From: Qipengyuania aurantiaca
GTDB lineage: Bacteria > Pseudomonadota > Alphaproteobacteria > Sphingomonadales > Sphingomonadaceae
Direction: 5' to 3'
DNA length: 64,000 nucleotides
NCBI RefSeq assembly: GCF_019711375.1
Contig: NZ_CP081295.1
Span: 1,116,001-1,180,000 of the forward strand
Shown piece after piece: positions 54,445 to 62,522 of this stretch. Under the pieces are notes generated by a model. It was not told where the DNA came from and did not search any database. It saw only the letters and a program-made list of their open reading frames with translations. Every line of letters begins with the position of its first letter. The first letter of the stretch is position 1. The position numbers and the translations under genes were made by a program.

Positions 54445-56031
54445 ATGTCGGATGTGGCGATCAAGCGGGCACTTCTCTCGGTGTCCGACAAGAGCGGTTT
54501 GGTGGATCTGGGCAAGGCGCTTGCCGCCAAGGGTGTCGAGCTGGTTTCGACCGGCGGTACGGCCAAGGCGCTGCGCGAAGCCGGCCTTGAAGTGAAGGAC
54601 GTCTCCGACCTCACCGGCTTTCCCGAAATGATGGACGGCCGCGTGAAGACGCTGCACCCGATGGTCCACGGCGGCCTTCTCGCCGTGCGCGACAATCCCG
54701 AGCACGCCGCCGCCATGGACGAACACGCCATTGGCGCGATCGACCTCGTGGTGGTCAATCTCTATCCCTTCGAAGCGACCGTCGCCAAGGGCGCGGAGCG
54801 CGACGAGATTATCGAGAACATCGACATCGGTGGGCCTTCGATGGTGCGCAGCGCGGCGAAGAACCATCAGTTCGTCACCATCGTCACCGACCCCGCCGAT
54901 TACGACTCGCTGCTGGGCGAGCTTGAAGCCAGCGGGGCGACCAGCCTCGACTTTCGGCGCAAATGTGCGGCCAAGGCCTTCGCTGCTACGGCGGCTTACG
55001 ACAGCATGATCAGCCAGTGGTTCGCATTCGCCGACCAGCAGCAGATGTTCCCCGACTTCCTCGCGGTGAACGGCAAGGCCCCGGTGGAGCTGCGCTATGG
55101 CGAGAACCCGCACCAGAAGGCGGCGCTCTACACCCCGGTCGGCCCGCACGGCAAAGGCATCGCGCAGGCCGAGCAGCTGCAGGGCAAGGAACTCAGCTAC
55201 AACAATTATAACGATGCCGACGCCGCGCTCGAACTCTGCGCGGAATTTGCCGGCGGCGAACCGGCTGTCGTGATCGTGAAGCACGCCAACCCCTGCGGCG
55301 TGGCGCAGGGTACGAAGCTGATCGACGCGTGGAACGAGGCGCTGCAGTGCGACAGTGTTTCGGCTTTCGGCGGCATCGTCGCGGTCAACACAGAACTCGA
55401 TGGCGAGACTGCCGAGGCGATCTGCCAGATCTTTACCGAAGTCGTCATTGCTCCGTCCGTTAGCGATGCCGCACGCGAGGCGTTTGCCAAGAAGAAGAAC
55501 CTCCGTCTGCTCGTCACCGGAGACCTGCCCGATCCGCGTCGCGGCGGGCTGCTCGTCAAGCCGATCACCGGCGGGCTTTTGGTGCAGACGCGCGACAACG
55601 GCGCGATTTCACAAGCCGATCTCAAGGTCGTCACCAAGCGCGGGCCGACCGAACAGGAACTCAAGGACTGCCTCTTCGCCTGGACCGTGGCGCGCCATGT
55701 GAAGTCCAACGCCATCGTCTATGCGAAGGACGGCGCGACGGCAGGTATCGGTGCAGGCCAGATGAACCGCCGCGACAGCTCGCGCATCGCAGCGATCAAG
55801 GCCGCCGAGGCCGCCGAGAAATACGGCTGGGACCAAAGCCGCGCCGTGGGCAGCGCCGTGGCTTCGGACGCCTTCTTCCCCTTCGCCGACGGCCTGCTGG
55901 CTGCTGCCGAGGCGGGCGCGACCGCGATCATCCAGCCGGGCGGCTCGATCCGCGACGAGGAAGTGATCGCCGCCGCGGACGAACAGGGCCTCGCCATGGT
56001 GTTTACCGGAATGCGACACTTCCGGCACTAG
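54445..56031 (+). CDS. purH: Bifunctional AICAR transformylase / IMP cyclohydrolase
   Basis: Last two steps of purine synthesis. The 528 residues contain the MGS-like cyclohydrolase domain (1-200: [45 protein letters not shown]) and the transformylase domain ([13 protein letters not shown] with the Lys-His pair, [12 protein letters not shown], ending [20 protein letters not shown]). It is the third gene of the rpe-heparinase-purH run. Confidence 0.97.
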   Translation: MSDVAIKRALLSVSDKSGLVDLGKALAAKGVELVSTGGTAKALREAGLEVKDVSDLTGFPEMMDGRVKTLHPMVHGGLLAVRDNPEHAAAMDEHAIGAIDLVVVNLYPFEATVAKGAERDEIIENIDIGGPSMVRSAAKNHQFVTIVTDPADYDSLLGELEASGATSLDFRRKCAAKAFAATAAYDSMISQWFAFADQQQMFPDFLAVNGKAPVELRYGENPHQKAALYTPVGPHGKGIAQAEQLQGKELSYNNYNDADAALELCAEFAGGEPAVVIVKHANPCGVAQGTKLIDAWNEALQCDSVSAFGGIVAVNTELDGETAEAICQIFTEVVIAPSVSDAAREAFAKKKNLRLLVTGDLPDPRRGGLLVKPITGGLLVQTRDNGAISQADLKVVTKRGPTEQELKDCLFAWTVARHVKSNAIVYAKDGATAGIGAGQMNRRDSSRIAAIKAAEAAEKYGWDQSRAVGSAVASDAFFPFADGLLAAAEAGATAIIQPGGSIRDEEVIAAADEQGLAMVFTGMRHFRH

Positions 56032-56144
56032 GGAGGCTCGGCGGGGGCGAAAAACCCTCCTGAACGCCGCACAACCAAGCCATTCAGCGCCTTTACATCG
56101 GGCGAAGTGTAACCACGTGGGATAAGTCCACGAAAGAATACGAC

Positions 56145-56264
56145 ATGAACCTCTTCAGCCCCGACCTCTATCGCAATTTCGGCATCGGCTTCCTCGCCGG
56201 AACCCTTGTCGTTGCTTTTTCCAACGGGACGGAAATCGTCTCGGCCATCGCGGCGGTCTTCTGA
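56145..56264 (+). CDS. 39-residue hydrophobic protein coupled to msrA
   Basis: A small frame, MNLFSPDLYRNFGIGFLAGT followed by a hydrophobic stretch and ending AAVF, overlapping the msrA start by one base (TGATG). Residues about 12-37 could span a membrane once. The codon use is that of the chromosome and the overlap suggests translational coupling, but the ribosome site (GAAAGAA) is weak. I do not recognise it. It might be a small membrane protein or serve mainly to carry ribosomes to msrA. Confidence 0.5.
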   Translation: MNLFSPDLYRNFGIGFLAGTLVVAFSNGTEIVSAIAAVF

Positions 56265-56944
56265 TGCGCCGCGCCGCCCTATTGATGGCGGCAGGCGCGC
56301 TGACCTTCGCTTCCGCCTGCCAGCAGCCCGCCTTCGCCGCCGAAAAGGTCGTCGAGGCACCCGCCGCTGCGCGCAAGGCCAGCGAAGGCAAGGGCCTCAA
56401 GACGGCGATCTTCGCCGGTGGCTGCTTCTGGGGCGTCGAGGCGGTGTTCAGCCACACCAAGGGCGTGACCAGCGCCGTTTCGGGCTATCACGGCGGCACG
56501 AAGCGTCAGGCCGATTACAGCCTCGTATCCTCGGGCGTGACCGACCATGTCGAGGCGGTGAAGGTCACCTACGACCCCAGCGTCGTGCGCTATGACGAGC
56601 TGCTGCGGATCTTCTTTTCGGTTGTGATCGACCCCACGCTCAAGAACCGGCAGGGCCCCGACCGCGGCGCGCATTACAACGCAGAACTGATCCCCCTGTC
56701 CGCTGAGCAGCGTACCGTGGCGCGAAGCTACCTTGCCCAGCTCAGGAAGAGCGGCAAATGGGACGCGCCCATCGTCACCAGCGTCGAGCCGGCCCGCACC
56801 TTCTACGCCGCCGAAACCTATCACCAGGATTTTGCCGCGAAGAACCCGCGCCACGGCTATATCCTGCGTTGGGACGCGCCCAAGGTGGCGGCCCTCAAGC
56901 GGCTGTACCCCGCGCTCTACCGGGCCGAGTTCCGCCGCAACTGA
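56264..56944 (+). CDS. msrA: Exported methionine-S-sulfoxide reductase
   Basis: Repairs oxidised methionine. The 226 residues begin with an export signal (LLMAAGALTFASACQQPAFA) that could be a lipobox at Cys19 or a peptidase site at about 25, so this is a periplasmic MsrA. The catalytic cysteine is C54 in FAGGCFWGVEAVF; SAVSGYHGG and DPTLKNRQGPDRGAHYNAEL are standard. The usual C-terminal resolving cysteines are not seen, so recycling may use another thiol. ATG at 56264 shares a base with the small upstream gene's stop. Confidence 0.92.
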   Translation: MRRAALLMAAGALTFASACQQPAFAAEKVVEAPAAARKASEGKGLKTAIFAGGCFWGVEAVFSHTKGVTSAVSGYHGGTKRQADYSLVSSGVTDHVEAVKVTYDPSVVRYDELLRIFFSVVIDPTLKNRQGPDRGAHYNAELIPLSAEQRTVARSYLAQLRKSGKWDAPIVTSVEPARTFYAAETYHQDFAAKNPRHGYILRWDAPKVAALKRLYPALYRAEFRRN

Positions 56945-56981
56945 CTTGCGCCCGCGCGCGGCGCGTCTTACCTCCTGACCC

Positions 56982-57449
56982 ATGGCAGGACACGTACACG
57001 CGCATCACGAACATTCGGGCGACGATCTCATCGACGCCGCCCGCCTCACGCTGACCGACGCCGGCGAGCAGTGGACCGGCATGCGCCAGTCCGTGTTCGA
57101 GGAACTCGCGCGGCACGAGAAGCCCGCCAGCGCTTATGACATTGCCGACAATCTCTCGGCCGCGCGCGGCAAAAGGGTCGCGCCCAACAGCGTCTACCGC
57201 ATCCTCGACCTCTTTGTGCGGACCAATCTCGCCAACCGGATCGAGAGCGCAAACGCCTATCTCGTGAACACGCACCCGGGCTGCCGCCACGACTGTATCT
57301 TCCTGATCTGCGACGATTGCGGCAAGGCCACCCATATCGACGACGACCGTGTCACTGGCGCCCTGCGCGACGCGGGCAAGGACGCGGGCTTCACCGATGT
57401 CCGCCCCGTAGTCGAGCTGCGCGGCTTGTGCGACGATTGCGCGGCCTGA
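56982..57449 (+). CDS. zur: Fur-family regulator, Zur-like
   Basis: A 155-residue Fur-type repressor. The helix-turn-helix is in KPASAYDIADNLSAARGKRV followed by APNSVYRILDLFVRTNLANR. Structural zinc sites are CDDCGKATH and the terminal CDDC, and the HPGCRHDCIFLICDDC stretch suits zinc sensing. The N-terminus is His-rich (MAGHVHAHHEH). The pattern is closer to Zur than to Fur or Irr. It follows msrA after 37 bases. No zinc transport gene is in the window and no Zur box was recognised. Confidence 0.82.
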   Translation: MAGHVHAHHEHSGDDLIDAARLTLTDAGEQWTGMRQSVFEELARHEKPASAYDIADNLSAARGKRVAPNSVYRILDLFVRTNLANRIESANAYLVNTHPGCRHDCIFLICDDCGKATHIDDDRVTGALRDAGKDAGFTDVRPVVELRGLCDDCAA

Positions 57450-57526
57450 GGGTCAGCGCCGGACCGTGCATTTTCAGCGGCAAACCGTTCATCGACAGTT
57501 CGGAAATCCGCGTGTAGAGCATTCGT

Positions 57527-59449
57527 ATGAGTGAACGCCCCCATACCCCCCTGCTCGACACGGTCGACACCCCCGCCGACCTGCGCAAGCTGAAGCAGGA
57601 ACAGCTCCGCCAGCTCTCCGACGAATTGCGCACCGAGATGATCGACGCGGTCGGACAGACCGGCGGCCACCTCGGGTCGGGCCTTGGCGTGGTCGAGCTG
57701 ACCACCGCTATTCACTACGTCTTCGATACGCCGACCGACAAGCTCGTGTGGGACGTCGGCCACCAGTGCTATCCCCACAAGATCCTGACCGGTCGCCGCG
57801 ACCGTATCCGCACCCTGCGCCAGGGCGGGGGCCTATCCGGCTTTACCAAGCGTGCAGAGAGCGAATACGATCCCTTCGGCGCTGCGCATTCCTCGACCTC
57901 GATCAGCGCAGCGCTCGGCTTTGCGATGGCGAACAAGATGCAGGGCCGTCCGGGCCGCGGCATCGCGGTGATCGGCGACGGCGCGATGAGCGCCGGCATG
58001 GCCTATGAGGCGATGAACAACGCCGAACAGGCGGGCAATCGCCTGGTGGTGATCCTCAACGACAACGACATGTCGATCGCGCCGCCGGTGGGCGGGCTGT
58101 CGGCCTATCTCGCGCGGATGGTGTCATCGAGCGAATATCTCGGCATCCGTTCCATGGCCTCGCGCATCGCCAAGAAGCTCGGCCGCCGCGTCTGGGGCGG
58201 GCTCGAGAAAGCGGAAGAATACGCCCGCGGTATGGTGACCGGCGGGACCATGTTCGAGGAACTCGGCTTCTACTACGTCGGCCCGATCGACGGGCACAAT
58301 CTCGACCACCTCATCCCGGTTCTGGAAAACGTGCGCGACAGCGAACAGGGCCCGGTGCTGATCCACGTCGTCACCAAGAAGGGCAAGGGCTATGCCCCGG
58401 CCGAAAACAGCGCCGACAAGTATCACGGCGTTGCCAAATTCGACGTTGTGACCGGCGAGCAGAAGAAGTCGAGCGGCGGACCGCCCGCCTACCAAAATGT
58501 CTTCGGCGAAACGCTGGCCAAGCTCGCCGACAGCGATCCGCGCATCTGCGCCATCACCGCCGCCATGCCCTCCGGGACGGGCGTCGACAAATTCGCCAAG
58601 GCGCATCCCGACAAGGCCTTCGACGTCGGCATCGCCGAACAGCACGGCGTGACCTTCGCCGCCGGCCTTGCCGCGGAAGGCATGCGCCCCTTCGCCGCGA
58701 TCTATTCGACCTTCCTCCAGCGCGCTTACGACCAGGTGGTCCACGACGTGGCGATCCAGAACCTGCCCGTGCGCTTCGCCATCGACCGCGCCGGACTCGT
58801 CGGGGCCGACGGCTGCACGCACGCCGGCTCGTTCGACATCACCTATCTCGCCACCCTGCCCAACATGGTCGTGATGGCCGCCGCCGACGAGGCGGAGCTG
58901 GCGCACATGACCTATACGGCGGCCGAGTATGACGACGGCCCCATCGCCTTCCGTTATCCGCGAGGGAGCGGCACGGGCGTCGAAATTCCCGAGCAGCTCG
59001 AGAAGCTCGAAATCGGCAAGGGCCGCATCGTGCGTGACGGCAGCAAGGTTGCCATCCTCTCGCTCGGCGCACGGCTGGAGGAGGCCAAGAAGGCCGCCGA
59101 CCAGCTCGAAGCCAAGGGCCTTTCGACCACGGTCGCCGACATGCGCTTCGCCAAGCCGCTCGACACCGCACTGATCGAAAAGCTCATGCGCAGCCACGAG
59201 GTGGTGGTGACCATCGAGGAAGGCGCCGTGGGCGGCCTCGGCGCCCATGTCCTGACCTTCGCCTCGGACGAAGGCCTGACCGATGGCGGTCTCAAGGTCC
59301 GTACCATGCGCCTGCCCGACATCTTCCAGGACCAGGACGATCCGACGAAGCAGTATGACGAAGCCGGCCTCAACGCGCCGCATATCGTCGACACGGTGCT
59401 CGGCGCGCTGCGGCACAACAGCGCTGGCGTGGAAGAGGCGCGGGCCTGA
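57527..59449 (+). CDS. dxs: 1-deoxy-D-xylulose-5-phosphate synthase
   Basis: Thiamine-diphosphate enzyme making DXP from pyruvate and glyceraldehyde 3-phosphate, the entry to isoprenoids (carotenoids, hopanoids, quinones) and the sugar source for ThiG. The 640 residues contain [17 protein letters not shown], the ThDP site [33 protein letters not shown] with the catalytic Glu, and a C-terminal domain with [11 protein letters not shown]. Start ATG at 57527. Confidence 0.97.
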   Translation: MSERPHTPLLDTVDTPADLRKLKQEQLRQLSDELRTEMIDAVGQTGGHLGSGLGVVELTTAIHYVFDTPTDKLVWDVGHQCYPHKILTGRRDRIRTLRQGGGLSGFTKRAESEYDPFGAAHSSTSISAALGFAMANKMQGRPGRGIAVIGDGAMSAGMAYEAMNNAEQAGNRLVVILNDNDMSIAPPVGGLSAYLARMVSSSEYLGIRSMASRIAKKLGRRVWGGLEKAEEYARGMVTGGTMFEELGFYYVGPIDGHNLDHLIPVLENVRDSEQGPVLIHVVTKKGKGYAPAENSADKYHGVAKFDVVTGEQKKSSGGPPAYQNVFGETLAKLADSDPRICAITAAMPSGTGVDKFAKAHPDKAFDVGIAEQHGVTFAAGLAAEGMRPFAAIYSTFLQRAYDQVVHDVAIQNLPVRFAIDRAGLVGADGCTHAGSFDITYLATLPNMVVMAAADEAELAHMTYTAAEYDDGPIAFRYPRGSGTGVEIPEQLEKLEIGKGRIVRDGSKVAILSLGARLEEAKKAADQLEAKGLSTTVADMRFAKPLDTALIEKLMRSHEVVVTIEEGAVGGLGAHVLTFASDEGLTDGGLKVRTMRLPDIFQDQDDPTKQYDEAGLNAPHIVDTVLGALRHNSAGVEEARA

Positions 59450-59498
59450 TCGTAATGAAAGCGGAGCGGTATCGCTTTTCGGGAGGAATGGGAAAGTG

Positions 59499-60323
59499 AT
59501 GACGAAGCGCATCCGGGTCGCAGCCTTGGCGGCCAGCGCAGTGGCAAGTGTAGGTTTGTTGGTAGCCCCCGTGGCTGCAAGCGGACTGATCAACCGCATG
59601 AGCGATCTCGCCTGGGCATTGGCCCCGAAACCTACCGTGGTCGATGAAGGCGTGTCCTCTACTGCTCTCGGAGATTTCCTGTTCGAGCAGCAACTCTCGC
59701 CGCATTCGGAGGCCGTACCCGATCCGGCTCACCAGCTGACCCTGTCGGGTCGGCTGGGGAATAACACAGCACGCTCGCTCCGCACGATGCGCTTCGGCCT
59801 GACCAAGGGCAGCGTAAATGGCACGACCTATTGTTCGATCGTCGGGCCGAAAAGCTCCACGCAGCGCCTCTGCCTGATCGATCCCGATGATGACGGCGTG
59901 TTCGATTACTACGCCCGCGCCTTTTCGGCAGAGGGCCAGTTCACCAAGATCCAGCTGCTTGCCAAATTCGAACCCATCGCTCTCCCCTACACGACGAAAG
60001 AGCGCAGTGGTCCGGGACTGGTGCGCGCCGGGATCGTCGTCCACAAAAAGGGTGACGGCTACCTTGCTCGCTTCGCCGTCGATAACGGCACGCGTCCGCA
60101 GTTGTTGCAGACCTTCGAAGAGGTCGGTGGCTTCTGGAAAGTGCGTAAGGGAGATAATCCTGGCGTATCGTTCACCGAGGCAGACCTCCCGGCGACCTTC
60201 ACGCTTCACGGGGCCGAGATCGAAGTACTGGAAATCGAAGGCAAGACGCTGCGGTATCGCGTGATTAGCCCGTTTGCCGAGGACGAACTCTTCGCCATCG
60301 CGCACGGCGGGACCTTCCAGTAG
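59499..60323 (+). CDS. Secreted protein of unknown function
   Basis: A 274-residue exported protein: signal peptide (VAALAASAVASVGLLVAPVA, cut near 26), then a beta-rich domain with a CLIDPDDDGVFDYYARAF stretch like a calcium-binding DxDxDG loop, and two cysteines (TYCSIV, RLCLID) that could pair. I do not recognise the family. GGAGG lies 12 bases before this ATG and nine before an in-frame GTG at 59496, which may be the true start. GC is slightly lower than dxs. Forty-nine bases separate it from dxs. Confidence 0.65.
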   Translation: MTKRIRVAALAASAVASVGLLVAPVAASGLINRMSDLAWALAPKPTVVDEGVSSTALGDFLFEQQLSPHSEAVPDPAHQLTLSGRLGNNTARSLRTMRFGLTKGSVNGTTYCSIVGPKSSTQRLCLIDPDDDGVFDYYARAFSAEGQFTKIQLLAKFEPIALPYTTKERSGPGLVRAGIVVHKKGDGYLARFAVDNGTRPQLLQTFEEVGGFWKVRKGDNPGVSFTEADLPATFTLHGAEIEVLEIEGKTLRYRVISPFAEDELFAIAHGGTFQ

Positions 60324-60369
60324 AAATTCAAATGGGCGCATGCACGTGCCCAAGTTAGGGGATAGGGAT

Positions 60370-61167
60370 GTGAGCCTGCTTGATACTCATTTCGCCGACC
60401 ACGTCACCACGCTCACCCTGAACCGGCCCGACAGCATGAACCCGCTCGGCGCCGCGGGGGACGGAGACGCGTTTGTCGAGGCCTGCGATGCCATCAACGC
60501 CGATATGGATGTGCGCTGCGTCATCCTCACCGGGTCTGGGCGCGCCTTTTCGGCGGGTGGCGACATCAAGGCAATGAAGGAGAAGACCGGCAATTTCGGC
60601 GGCACTGCGCCCGAAATCGCCGATGGCTACCGCAACAACATCCACAAGCTATTGCGCGCGCTTTATTCGCTTCGCGTGCCTCTGGTCGCGGCGGTCAATG
60701 GGCCGGCCATCGGGCTGGGGTGCGATCTTGCCTGCCTCGCCGACATGCGCATTGCCAGCGACAAGGCGAAGTTCGGCGTCACCTTCCTCAAGCTCGGCAT
60801 CATTCCGGGCGATGGCGGAACGTGGATCCTCCCGCGCATCATCGGCGAGGCGCGCGCGGCGGAGCTGTTCTACACCGGCGACGTGATCGATGCAGCCACC
60901 GCGCTCGACTGGGGCCTCGTGAGCCGCGTCGTCGAGCAGAACGCTCTGATAGGCGAGGCGCAGGCGCTTGCCGCCAAGGTCGCGGCCATGCCGCCGCACG
61001 CGCTGCGGCAGGCGAAGAATCTCATGCGGCAGGGGCGTTCGACATCCTACGACGCGGCGCTCGAGATGGCGGCCAACGCGCAGGCGCTGATGCACTCGAC
61101 GCGCGATCACATGGAAGGGGTCGACGCGCTGCTCGAAAAGCGCGCGCCCCAGTTTACCGGCGAATAA
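60370..61167 (+). CDS. Crotonase-family protein (enoyl-CoA hydratase-like)
   Basis: A 265-residue crotonase-fold protein from the GTG at 60370 (AGGGGATAGGG upstream; an ATG at 60340 is possible). The oxyanion hole AFSAGGDIKAM and VNGPAIGLGCDLA are clear. Lined up with rat enoyl-CoA hydratase, the two catalytic glutamates (144, 164) fall on Asp in GLGCDLA and Phe in GVTFLKLG, so ordinary hydratase chemistry is doubtful; isomerase, hydrolase or another crotonase reaction is possible. It is convergent with the NnrU gene, 11 bases apart. Confidence 0.82.
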   Translation: MSLLDTHFADHVTTLTLNRPDSMNPLGAAGDGDAFVEACDAINADMDVRCVILTGSGRAFSAGGDIKAMKEKTGNFGGTAPEIADGYRNNIHKLLRALYSLRVPLVAAVNGPAIGLGCDLACLADMRIASDKAKFGVTFLKLGIIPGDGGTWILPRIIGEARAAELFYTGDVIDAATALDWGLVSRVVEQNALIGEAQALAAKVAAMPPHALRQAKNLMRQGRSTSYDAALEMAANAQALMHSTRDHMEGVDALLEKRAPQFTGE

Positions 61168-61178
61168 CCGCTGTTAGG

Positions 61179-61862
61179 TCAGCCCACCCAGCGCCAGATG
61201 CCTGCGGGCACGCCGTTTGCATGAATATGGCCGTAGGTCGCCCCCAGCCAGATCACGAGCCCGCCGATCCACGCCGCCGCGCCCGCCTTGCCGATCCGCC
61301 CGAGCCGCGGCCAGTAGCTGGTCTGCGCCTCCCAGCCCTCCCACGCCGCGCCCATCAGCTGCTCTTTCTTCCGGTCCTGCATATGCGCGCCGACAAGGGC
61401 GAGGAAGCACACGGCTCCGGCAAGCACGAACTGGCGCGGTGTCGGGCTGAGGAGAATATGCATCGCCGCCCACAGCGCAAAGCTCCACATCATGGGGTGG
61501 CGGGTGATGTGAAAGACGCCGTGCGGCCCTGCTTCGGCGTGGCGCGCGGCGCGCGGGTCGGGCAGCGCGGGGTTGCGGACGAAGGAACCGGCCAGCAGGA
61601 CCGAGGCGAGCAGCATCACGAGGGTGGCGATGATCCAGGGGATCTCGCCCATGCCGTTCCACAGCATGGCTCCGCCCGGGCCGACCGCGCGAAACGCCGT
61701 CACCGCCCAGACGAAAGTCCCGAGCGCAACGAGCGAATAGACCCCGCGAAAGCCGTTCTCGCCAAGCACGCCGACCAGCGGAGCGCGCAAGGGGTGCGAC
61801 AACGCGAAATGCGTGCCGACGAAAGCCAGCGACGCGGCGACGAGCGAAACCAGTGGGTCCAT
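61179..61862 (-). CDS. NnrU-family membrane protein
   Basis: A 227-residue inner-membrane protein with about six hydrophobic segments, matching NnrU: THFALSHPLRAPLVGVLGEN at the start, AGPHGVFHITRHPMMWSFAL in the middle and AHMQDRKKEQLMGAAWEGWE. NnrU was named from denitrifiers, but most members are found without denitrification genes, as here, and resemble isoprenylcysteine methyltransferase-type membrane folds. Function unknown. Confidence 0.85.
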   Translation of the reverse strand: MDPLVSLVAASLAFVGTHFALSHPLRAPLVGVLGENGFRGVYSLVALGTFVWAVTAFRAVGPGGAMLWNGMGEIPWIIATLVMLLASVLLAGSFVRNPALPDPRAARHAEAGPHGVFHITRHPMMWSFALWAAMHILLSPTPRQFVLAGAVCFLALVGAHMQDRKKEQLMGAAWEGWEAQTSYWPRLGRIGKAGAAAWIGGLVIWLGATYGHIHANGVPAGIWRWVG

Positions 61863-61920
61863 GACAGCCTTCCCTCTTTACAAGGAAGCTATCACAGGCG
61901 GGCCATCCCGCAAAAGCGCG

Positions 61921-62457
61921 TCAGTCTTCGGCGATGCCGATCAGCTTGACCGTGAAGAGCAGCGTAGCGCCGCCGGGGATTGGCCCCTTGCCTTTCGGAC
62001 CATAGGCGAGGTCGGCCGGGGCCGCGATTTTGATCGTGTCGCCCACACCCATCTGCGGGATCGCCATTTGCCACGCCTCTACCAGACGGTGCAGCGGGAA
62101 AGTGGCGGGTTCGCCGCGATCGAAGCTGGAATCGAAGGTTTCGCCATCGATGAAGGTGCCGGCGTAATGAACCGTCACGCGGTCGTTGAGCCGCGGCTTT
62201 TCGTCGGAACCTGCGTATTCGACATAGCGCCAGCGCAGGCCGCCTTCCATCGTGCGCCAGCCGTCTTCCGCCTTGAGTCCCGAAAGGTAGGCCTGCTGGG
62301 CGCTCATCCATGCGAGGTCCTGCGAACGGTCGGGACCACCGTCCTGCGCGGTCGCAGCGTGAAAGCCCACCGCCGCAGCGGCTGCGCCGAGCGCGGCAAG
62401 AGTGAAGCGCATCTCGCGAAGGAAGGCCGGGCGGCGCGGGTCGGAAGTATTAGTCAT
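61921..62457 (-). CDS. FKBP-type peptidyl-prolyl isomerase, exported
   Basis: A 178-residue protein from the ATG at 62457; a GTG at 62472 is an alternative but lies next to the terminator T tract. A signal segment (FTLAALGAAAAAVGFHAATA, ending about residue 36) precedes the FKBP domain: LNDRVTVHYAGTFIDGETFD, SSFDRGEPATFPL and AYGPKGKGPIPGGATLLFTV. It probably helps periplasmic proteins fold. The upstream terminator separates it from the POT transporter gene. Confidence 0.9.
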   Translation of the reverse strand: MTNTSDPRRPAFLREMRFTLAALGAAAAAVGFHAATAQDGGPDRSQDLAWMSAQQAYLSGLKAEDGWRTMEGGLRWRYVEYAGSDEKPRLNDRVTVHYAGTFIDGETFDSSFDRGEPATFPLHRLVEAWQMAIPQMGVGDTIKIAAPADLAYGPKGKGPIPGGATLLFTVKLIGIAED

Positions 62458-62473
62458 GTCCTGCCCAGACACG

Positions 62474-62501
62474 AAAAAGGGCGCGGTTTCAAGCCGCGCC
62501 C
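62474..62501 (-). terminator. Rho-independent terminator after the POT transporter
   Basis: On the minus strand GGGCGCGG (62501-62494) pairs with CCGCGCCC (62486-62479) over a seven-base loop and is followed by five T (62478-62474). It ends the POT transporter transcript just before the FKBP gene. Confidence 0.88.
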
Positions 62502-62522
62502 TCTTCCTGTGTCGATGCCCTA

